DNA of 64,000 nucleotides from the NCBI GenBank assembly GCA_964016985.1, contig OZ024821.1:13442620-13506619 (forward strand), given 5' to 3'. The position numbers and the translations under genes are program-made. The notes beneath the pieces were generated by a model. It was not told where the DNA came from, ran no database searches, and saw nothing but the letters and a program-made list of their open reading frames with translations. Shown in pieces: positions 12,148 to 23,382 of this stretch (its first letter is position 1; each line of letters opens with the position of its first letter). The DNA comes from Anodontia alba (taxonomy: Eukaryota > Mollusca > Bivalvia > Lucinida > Lucinidae).

Positions 12148-12201
<54 letters not shown>

Positions 12202-15200
12202 GAGCCCGTATATATTTCTAACTTCAGGAGTCAAATTACACATTCATTTGTTAAATGTGGTTGTTCAATTTATTGTTTTCCTCACTCTCTCAACTCTGAT
12301 ATGTCGAGGTACGGATATCTCGAAGTATTTCAGTGTCCATTAGAATTCGAGATAACGAGAGTTGACTGTATATCTGTTCCCTTCAGTAGACGAACAACTC
12401 GGACCTGAGGTTATAAAACTTTTTTCATGCTCAACTCAGCTAAACATGAACTTTTGTCTGCTAATAAATATGAATAGTTGGCATTTTCATATTTATTAGC
12501 AGGAAAAAAATATGCTCAGCTATGTTCAGCAAAAAAGAATTTGCAATTGTCTTACGACATGAAAGCCGTAACAAAGGAATGAAGCATAGCTGAAAAAATA
12601 TTCCGTCTTTCCTGAGAATCGAACCCGGTCCTCCCGGTTAAAAATCCAATGCTCTAACCACTGAGCCAAAGAGTCGACTCACTGACGCAGTTGTCAGAGA
12701 TTGTATATATACTTAGAAGCTATGCGTAATCTGCCAAGGCAGATAATCGAAGGTAGGAGTGCTCGGTCGTAACAATTGTTAGTAATTTGAGATTTATTAG
12801 CAGGACAAATTTCAATCTTATCTCAGCTGAGCAGGAAAAAAAAGTTTTATAACCGCTGAGCCCAAAAGCAGTTTATCAATACGATAAGAAAAAGCTACAG
12901 AAAGAAATTAGAAAAAGTAAGAAAACAAAGTAAAGATTATAACATTTTATCCCATAAACAGGGGACTGGTTATAGATTTACCTTTTAGATTTTCTAAAAC
13001 ATGATCTACCGCTTTCGGTGCTGAAGCTAAATCTGAAATACATAAAAGTGGAAAAGAATTTTGATTGTGTTGGGGTTTAATGACACGTCAACCCTTGAGG
13101 GTCATTTTGTGTCGTCTCCCAGAGAAAGGGAGAAAAGAGATAGTAGAAGAGATGAAAGAGAGGGACAGGGAAGAAAGAGGATCAGGAATGAAAGTGAAGA
13201 AACAGAAGAAATAAACCCCCCCGCCCCTCCTCTACTCTTACCTGCTACAAGGATAGCAGGCCTTGCCCAACTGTAAGCCAATATCAGTTGGACACCCCCA
13301 GTGAAGTAAGATACATGACACCTTCGCACCACCCAACCACCCCGAAAGTGGAAAAGAAATATAATTTTAACCCTTATAGTGCTAATCACATTTGCAGCAG
13401 TCAATATTTTTATTTCCTTTTTAGTTGCACTTTTCAGATAAAATGAAGGTTGACATTTCATATGAACCATCTGCCTAACTCATAATTCACATGAAATGCC
13501 AAATCTTTTTTTTTTTTTTTTTTTTTTTCAGAAAAATAATCATAAACATGTTTAAAATGCCGTCTGCTATACTTCTACCCCATCCCTTTGTCCCTACTCG
13601 TCCTAACCTTATGCACCAGTCATTTGTAGTCCCAGGCCCAACAGCGCCGGGGAATAGCGGGGCTTTTAACTTTTCCAGTTTCTAAAGCCCTGCTAAACGC
13701 CCTGCACTGTGGGGACAAATTTATGGTAAGATCCGAGCTAAATGCCCCTCCACTCTGGGGCCAATTTTTGGTTTCCTGGAACAGTCTTCTCTCTGTTGCA
13801 AAAATTAACCTGTATCTTTTTCCTGGTAAAAAAGTCTGGTTTACTTGATACAGCTAAATTCAAAGATAAAGTATCATTGACGGTTTGAGCCAGATTATTA
13901 GAAAATTGATGTGGGTCGAATTTATGTTTGCAAAGCATTTTGGCGGGAAATTAATACCTTGACACATCTACGGTACTGCCAGGACACAGGAGGTTAAATC
14001 ACGGCAATTAAGCCCCGCTATGTACCTACTATCCCAGACCCCGTAGGGGCCAGTTTTAAATGACTCATGCATTATTCATAAATGCCTTCCGAAATCCTTA
14101 CCGGTTCAAATGACAAGCCCCTAATTTTCAGGGGAAGAAGACAAGCTGTCGATATGTTGGACGAAGACTGCCACAAAACAGATGTGGATACCTTGGATAT
14201 GTGGGTGGATTAGGATTAGATTTATGGATAAAGTTTTGAATAGGTTTGGGATAGTTAAAGATATTTGCAATGAAGGAAGGTTAAAACGTTCGAGGAAGGG
14301 AAGTGGTCTAGGAGCTAGCTGGTAGGCTCTGCGTTTTGCACATAGGATTAAAATGTATGGGGAATGAGAGGTGCGCTGGAGTCAAGGTCCTGCAAAGGAC
14401 TTGAGCTGAGCTTAGGCTTCCCTGGGTCTCAGTAAATCCACCCAATGCCTTGGCTGGCATCTCCTACATGTGTGCAGTCATCTTCACCCAACATATTGGC
14501 CCACCACTCGCCTTGGAGCTCTAGCCTACAAGGAACACCTGTTTATGGTTCAGGATAGCGTTTACCGACAAGTTAGAACAGAATATAACATATGCATGTT
14601 TATAATTATAAGCTAATAAGCTAAAATTTCAAGATACATAAATTGTACTTGCAAGTCAATAAGTTGAAATTTCAAGATACATCAGGTGAAATTTAAAGTA
14701 AATAAGCTCAAATGTCAAGATACGTTATTTGAAATTTCAAGTTAATATGTTGACTTTTCAAGTTACAGTCTTGAACTTTCAAGATATGCAAGTTGAAATT
14801 CGAGTCAGAAAGTTGAAATTTCAACATATTAACTTGAAATTTCAATTTAGTAAATTGAAATTTTAACAGTTTTACAGATATGTAGGTTGAGTTTTCCAGC
14901 TGAAATTTCAAAATAGTAAGCTGAGCTTTCAAGATATAGAACTTGAAATTTCAAGCTTACTAGTATCTTGAAATAGGTTGATAATGAGTGTATGAGTGGT
15001 AAACAATGTAGAACTTGATCAGACATAACAGGAAGTGGCATCTGTTCAAGATCTGCTCTGTTTGATCATGTCTGTTTGTTCAAATACTTAGGGTGAATTC
15101 GGTAGCTAAGGTTTCCAGGAATTATTTTGCACAACAGCAGTTGGTACCCTTTTGCACACTCACCTTTTACCTTGGCTGATACTTCTTCAATAGTATCAGT

Positions 15201-17022
15201 GACTTTCTCCAACTTGTCTATTACAACATGATCATCCTTGAACCATCGTGTAAATACGTTAACAGTACTTTTAATTTCTAGAGGTCCTTTTTTCACCCTG
15301 TCTATATACTTTGTAAGACGATTTTCAAAAGCAACGTCATTGCAGCAACGAGCTAGAGTTTTAATTGAGGATTCAACAGCAGCCCAGTGTAATGCAAAGT
15401 CTTGCTCAGGTAGAGTGGCACCAGCTCTATGTCCGTAAATTTTATTTCTGACATTCCGTAATGCATCTAACTCAGTCCTTTCTCTGAAAAAAAAAATAAG
15501 AAAAAGAATAATTGTTTGTCGCAAAGTTCAAGGGTAGATTTTGATATTTATCTATGTCATGCTAATAACTTACTTTGGGGATAGTAAGTTCAATAATAAG
15601 TTTTACATTTTGATAAATAGCCGAAGCAACATTATGCCAATAAGTGACTTCAAGAGTAAGCAAGCTCAATGATAGTTTTTTTTTCTGCATTTTGATAATA
15701 AAGCTACATCAAGCAACTAAGTTACGTCGGGCGTAAGCAAGTTCAGTTATAGTTTGTTTTGCATTTTGATAAAAAGCTACATCATGTGAATAAGTGACTT
15801 TGAGCGTAAGTGAGTTCAATGATACTTTTTTCATTTTGATGAATAAGCAATGTCATATGAGTAAGTGATTAGTGCATTTTAATGAATAAGCTACATCATG
15901 TGAACAAGTTACTTCAGGCATAAGCAATTTCAATGCCAGTTTTTGCATTTTGATGAATAAACTATACATCATGGGAATAAGTGACTACAGGTGAAAGCAA
16001 GGTTAATATAGTGTTTTTTTATTTGAATGAATAAACTACATCATGTGAACAAATGGCCGGTCATATGGGAGTTCAGTGATATTTTTGAATTTTGATGAAT
16101 AAGCTATGTCATGCAAATAAGTGTTCTGTTCAAATCATAAGCAAGTTCAACTAAGGTTGTTTTTTTTTGTTTTGTTTTGTTTTTTGCATTTTGATAAAAA
16201 AAAAGTTACGTCATGCGAAGAAGTGACTTCGGGCCTAAGCAAGTTCAATGATGAATTGCATTTTTGATAAAATGTTTATATATGAAGAACACTTACACAG
16301 GAGTGATAGGGCAAATGTTTTTCAACAGAATACATAATAGTGATATATCCCACGTCTCCAGCTGTACGATCTGGCCTGGTGGTGGTTGTAACAAGGCCAG
16401 CTGGGCAGATCCAAGTATCCTTCTATTCTGTAGCCTGAAATTTCATCAACATAATCAAAGCTGCATGTCAGAGCAGAAAGAAAAATCAAAGCATGTTTTT
16501 ATATTAAATATGAGATTTACTAAAGCTTGGTACCTGGGTAAAATTATGGCAAGATGTTTTACTTTTTATCATGCAAAATAGATATCTTAAATATTATTAT
16601 ATCAGATATCTGAATTAGTATGTCAGATATCTTGTATCAGATATCTCATATCCTATATAAGATATATGTTATAATAGTTATTTAATTCAATATATAAATT
16701 ATTTACCATATAAGATATCTGAATTGAATAAATGAGATAATCAAATACGATACCTTATATATTATATCAGATAAATTGGATATAAGATATCTAATATGGG
16801 ATATAATATATCCGAATTATTATATCAGATATCTAATATCCTATATCAGATATCTAATATCCTATATAAGATATCTGATATGATATATAAGATATCTATT
16901 TTGCATAATAAATAATAATAAATAGTAAAACAGCTTGCCATATAGGGAGGCTACATTCAATTCACTTTGATAACATATTAGTATGGCAGGCAGTTTTACT
17001 ATTAATTGTAGATATCTGATTT

Positions 17023-17112
<90 letters not shown>

Positions 17113-20100
17113 AATTAAGATATCTTATATGCTATATCAGATATCTGATATGCTATATAAGATATCTTAATTGACATATTGACATATAAGGTAGCTTATA
17201 TTCTTATATGCTATATAAGATATATGATATGCTATATAAGATATAATTTATAGGGTATAAGATATCTTATGTATTAAACATAATTAAACAAGATATCTCA
17301 TTTAGTATATAAGATATCTTTCTTAGTATATCAGATATCTATATTAAGATAAAAGATGTCTTATTTAACAAATAAGATATCTTATATGGTAAATAAGATA
17401 GCTTATATATGGAATTAAATAAGATATCTAATATGATATATCAGATATCTTATATAGGCTATATGATATCTAATATAGGATATAAGATATCTGATATACT
17501 AATGCAGATCTTATATCCTATATTAGATATTAGATTGGTATATATCCTATATAAGATATCTGATATAATGCACAATGAATAGTAAAATGGCTTGGGAGCA
17601 AGCCGTATTACTATTTATTCTATAAATCAGATATCTGATTTAATATATCAGATATCTTATATAATAAAGAAGATATCTGATATACTATATCAGATATCTC
17701 ATTTAAATGTATTTTATGTCAATTAAAATATTTATATGCTATATAAGATATCTTATATGCTATATAAGATATCTTAAATACTATATAAGAAATCTGAATT
17801 GACATATAAGATATCTAATATGCTAAATAATATATCTGATATACTATATAAGATATCTTATATAGGATATACGAAATCTTATTTGCTATTGAAGATATCT
17901 CATTTATTCAATCAAATAATGTATCTCATTTAGTATATCAGATATCTTATATAGTATATCAGATATCTATATTAATATATATCTTATTTTAACTAATAAT
18001 ATATCTTATATGGTAAATAAGATATCATATACATGGAATCAAATAAGATATTCATATATTATATCAGATATCTCATATAAGATATCAGATATCTACTATA
18101 GGATATACGATATCTGAATTAGTATATCAGATATCTTATATTCTATATTAGATATTTTTTATCCAATATAAGATATCTGATAGAATATATAAGATATCTA
18201 TTTTGCATAATATATAGTAAAACAGCTTGTCATATATATAAGACATATAATGTTTTAGATGTCTTATAAAGGAAACTATAGAAGATAGCTTGTATACTAT
18301 TAACGATATCTAATAAAAATATTAGATATCATATATATTTTATAAGATATCTGAATAAGCGAATAAAATATCTTATATTCAAATGCAAATAAGATATCTT
18401 ATATGCTATATAAATTATATATATAAATAAGTTATCTGGTATACTATATAAGATATCTAATATAGTATATCAGATAACTTTATCAGTAAGTAAGATAGCT
18501 GTTTAGTCAAAAATATCAGATATCTTGTATGGGTATATAACTTAGATATCTTACTTCCAATATTAGATATCTGATATGTTATACAAGATATCTAATATAG
18601 TATATCGGATATCTGATATACTATAGTAGGTATCTGATCTATTTGAATAAATCAGATATCTTAATTATTTATTTTGGTACCTGATATCCTACATAGCATA
18701 TCTAATATCAGGTATCTTTTATAGCATATGGGATATCCTATATTTGTTATTTTGTGTTGAGGTTTTACGGCCCAGTCAACCCAAGGGATATCCTATATAG
18801 TATAGGACTTGGCATGTAATGCTAATCTTCTCGAATGGAGACAAGTTGCATAAAATGTCAAACCTGTTTACTGGGGAAAATTAGAAGAAAAAAACAAACT
18901 AGAAATGTGTCAGTATGACACAGATGCCCCCGTCAAGGGCCATCCTCACCCACACGCAGACATTTTGCAAACAAGAGGCCCACGGGCCACGATTCGCTCA
19001 CCTAAGTGACATAGCCACTGCAGACATGCAGATGTTATGCAACATTTTTCCAATCCTATCATCGCAACTAATGAAAATATCATCATTTGAGCAGTTCTTA
19101 GTTTTGAAGAAGAATATATGGGCCTGACAGTCAATGGAGCATGATCATTTGAATTAACTATCAATCACATTTCAACAGAAGGATCAATGTGAAATTTGGT
19201 GGAAATTGGCTAAGTGGTTTCTGAAGAATCGTGATTTTATACATGTAAACAGCACAGTGGCAGGGACATATTATAAATATAAACCAGATGATGGCCATCT
19301 TAGATGTCCAATCAGAACAATTTTAACTACTGTTGATCTACAAGTCACTTCGATACTTTCAATATAAATGTATATGGCCAACACAAATAGGGAAGCAAAT
19401 TTGACCTTGGAGGCAAAAAGGTCAAATGTCAACATAGAACCAACATTTGAGCAATTTTGGTAGATCTCCTGTCCCCCGTAATTTGTGCAAAGATTAGGAC
19501 CCAGGGCTTATTTGGTTATGGAGAAGAAGATTTTTAAAGGTTTTTACCATATATGGGCATGGCAGCCATTTTGATCAATGGACCATACCCATTTTAGCAA
19601 TCTTTCATTCTCCTGCCCACGGAGGCTCCGCATGAAATTTGAGCAACACTGGCCCGGAGGCTTCAGGGGAAAAGCCATTTGAAATTATCAACATTTTTTC
19701 CATACAAATGTATGGGGCCCATACAAATGCATATAGAAGCAAACTTGACCTCGCCGTAAAAAGGTTAAATGTCAATGTATGACAATTATTTTAGCAACTT
19801 TGGTAGACCGCCCGTTCCAGATGATATATGCAAAGATTCAGCCACAAGCCATCCTCGGTTTTGCAGAATAAGATTTTTAAATGTTTTTTCCCATGCAAAT
19901 GCATAAGGAAGCAACTTGACCTTGCCGTAAAAAGGTCAAATGTCAATGTATGACCACTATTTTAGCAACTTTGGTAGACCCCCTGTCCCCGATGATTTAT
20001 GCAAACATTCAGCCCCAAAGCATCCTCGGTTCTAGAGAAGAAGATTTATAAAGGTTTTTACCATATATGGGCATGGCGGATATCTTGGTCAACGAACCAT

Positions 20101-23100
20101 GACCATTTTAGCAATCTTTTGTTCCCCCTAACTAAGGAGGCTCCATATGAAATTTGAGCAAAATTGGCCCAGAGGCTCCAGAGGAGAAGTTGTTTGAAAT
20201 TCTGAACATTTTTCCCATACAAATGCATAAGGAAGCAAAATTGACCTTAACGTAAAAAGGTCAAATGTCAATGTACGACCATTATTTTAGCAATTTTGGT
20301 AGCCCTCCTGTTCCCGAAGATATATGCAAAGATTCAGCCATAAGGCATGCTCGGTTTTGGAGTAGAAGATTTTTAAAGGTTTTTCCCATACAAATGCACA
20401 GGGAAGCAAACTTGACCTTGCCGTAAAAAGGTCAAACGTCAACGTACGACAATTCTTTTAGCAATGTTGGTAGACCTCCCGTCCCCGATGATTCCTGCAA
20501 AGGTTCAGCCCAAAGGCATTCTCGATTCTGAAGGAGAAGATTTTTAAAGGTTTTTACCATATATGGGCGTGGCGGCCATCTTGGTCAACGGACCGCGACC
20601 ATTTTAGCAATTTTTCGTTCCCCCACCCTAAGGAGGCTCCATATGAAATTTGAGCAAAATTGGCCCAGAGGCTCCAGAGAAGAAGTTGTTTAAAATTCAG
20701 AACATTTTTCCCATACAAATGCATAAGGAAGCAAAATTGACCTTACCGTAAAAAGGTCAAATGTCAATGTACCACCATTATTTTAGCAATTTTGGTAGCT
20801 CTCCAGTTCCCAAAGATATATGCAAAGATTCAGCCAAAAGGCATGCTCGGTTTTGGAGAAGAAGATTTTTAAAGGTTTTTCCCATACAAATGCATAGGGA
20901 AGCAAACTTGACCTTGCCGTAAAAAGGTCAAACGTCAACGTACGACAATTCTTTTAGCAACTTTGGTAGACCTCCCGTCCCCGATGATTCACGCAAAGGT
21001 TCAGCCCCAAGGCATTCTCGGTTCTGGAGAAGAAGATTTTTAAAGGTTTTTACCATATATGGGCGTGGCGGCCATCTTGGTCAACGGACCGCGACCATTT
21101 TAGCAATTTTTCGTTCCCCCACCCTAAGGAGGCTCCATATGAAATTTGAGCAAAATTGGCTCACCGGTTTCAGATGAGAAGTCGTTTGAAAATGTTAACG
21201 GACGGACGGACGACGGACGAAAAGTGATCATAATAGCTCATCCTGAGCAGAGCTCAGGTGAGCTAAAAATGAAGTTGAAAAAGGGGCCATAACTCTTATA
21301 ATAATTGGCAGATCTTACCCTAAATCGAACTTGACCATATTTTATGATTATAAACCTATGTTTAAAATATGAATCCAATACACAAATCAATTTAAAAAAA
21401 AATATCGGAAGGAAAACATCTTTTGAAGGTGAAAAAGGGCCGTAACTCAAAACATAATTGGTGCATTTTACCCTAAATCAAACTTGACCTATATTTTATA
21501 ATTATATGCTTGTGTATAAAATATGAATCCAATTCACTAATCTTTTCAAAAGTTACGGAACGGAAACCATTTTTCAAAGTTGAAAAAGGGCCATAACTCC
21601 CAAAATAATAAGTGGATTCTACTCTTAATCGAACTTGACCTACATTTTATGATTATATACCTGTGTATAAAATTTCAATCCAATATACCGATCCTTTCAA
21701 AAGATATCGCACGGAAACCATTTTTCAAAGTTGAAAATGTTTCAAAGTTGAAAGTTGGCCATAACTCACAAAATAATTGGTGGATTTTTTCCTAAATCGA
21801 ACATGACTTACATTTTATGATTATACACAGTCTGTGTATAAAATTTCAATCCAATACACCAATCCTTTCAAAAGATATCGCACGGAAACCATTTGTGTTA
21901 CGTACGGGACGGACGGGACGGGACGTACGTACGTACGGACAGCGGCGATACTATATGCGCATGTTCGAAGGCACTTTTTCGCTTGACGCGGAGTAATCAT
22001 CTGTTACAGTTCCTCTCCATGTGTCTGCTCTATATTCGTTTGTTCCCAGAGGGCACAGAACATCGAAAGAACTGTGGCGTCGTGTCAACGTTGAAACAAT
22101 GTTCGTTTGTTAATAATGGCATATAACATTGATGAAAAGCCATTTCAATGTTGATTTATCGCCCTTGACATTGAGAAACCGTTTTTAACGTTGTAATCCT
22201 GGTGGGTTTGTTCTGTTTTCGACAAGGCGCTGATGTAGTAGTGATTTCATGTAATTAAACGCATATAGTGCCTTGGAAGGGCTGTGTTCTATGATTGTGG
22301 CATTTCCTGGATTTCCACATATTCTTTTTATTTATTTATTTTGCTGTGCGCATATGACATTTTGTTCGTTTTGCTAAGTTCTTAAACCATCACGAAAACA
22401 CGCCTATTTAATTTTGACCCCCTAAAACCCCACTTTTATATTGTAAAACATATTTTTCTTATTTTGCCAAAAACAAAAAACGATTATGGGTACTCGTTAG
22501 AATCGCCTCGCCGAGGCGGTTCTAACGAGTACCCACAGCCTATGTTTTGAGCAGGAATATGAAAAATATCAGATTTTTTCAATCTCATTACGAAAACACG
22601 CCTATTCAAATATATAGAACATTTCTCCTCCAAAAATTAAAAATTTTCAGATACAAAAACTGTGATATTTTTCATATTTCTGCTCAAAACATAGATTGTG
22701 GGTACTCGTTAGAACCGCCTCGGCGAGGCGGTTCTAACGAGTACCCACAATTCATGTTTTGAGCAGAAATAAGAAAAATAACTTATACCCCCTGCAAACC
22801 CCAGTTTTACTATATAAAAGTGGGGTTTAAGGGGGTTAAAATTATATAGGTATGTTTTCGTGATGTGAAAATTTTCCTTTGTGGTTGTAAAATTTTTCCT
22901 GTATTTGAATAGGCGTTTTCGTAATGCCAAATAAACATTCATCCTGGCCTTGTTCAAAGCATCGTTAGCTTAACGGACCCGTTAATGACTCGATAACTGT
23001 TGCAACTAAAGTATTTTAAGATACATTGATATTTTTGTTGCAAAACATCACGAAAACACGCCTATATAATTTTGACCCCCTTGAACCCCACTTTTATATA

Positions 23101-23349
23101 GAAAAACTGGGGTTTACAGGGGTATATACTATTTTTCTTATTTTTGCTCAAAACATAGATTGTGGGTACTCGTTAGAACCGCCTCATCGAGGCGGTTCTA
23201 ACGAGTACCCACCATCTATGTTTTGAGCAAAAATATGAAAAAAATATCAGATTTTATGTCTAAAAATTTTCTGTTTTTGGAGATGAAAATTTCAATATAT
23301 TTGAATAGGCGTGTTTTCGTAATGAGTGTGAGCTTGCAAAAGCTACTCA

Positions 23350-23382
<33 letters not shown>

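Noticed and set aside
13102..13470. 122-codon minus-strand frame
   Set aside because: Low-complexity Ser/Leu translation of a purine-rich repeat, with no family match.
15066..15163. Extension of the gene A exon 3 frame past 15164
   Set aside because: The GTGAGT donor after AAAAG, the shared phase-1 boundary with gene B, and the in-phase join to the Walker A exon show that the frame beyond is intron read-through.
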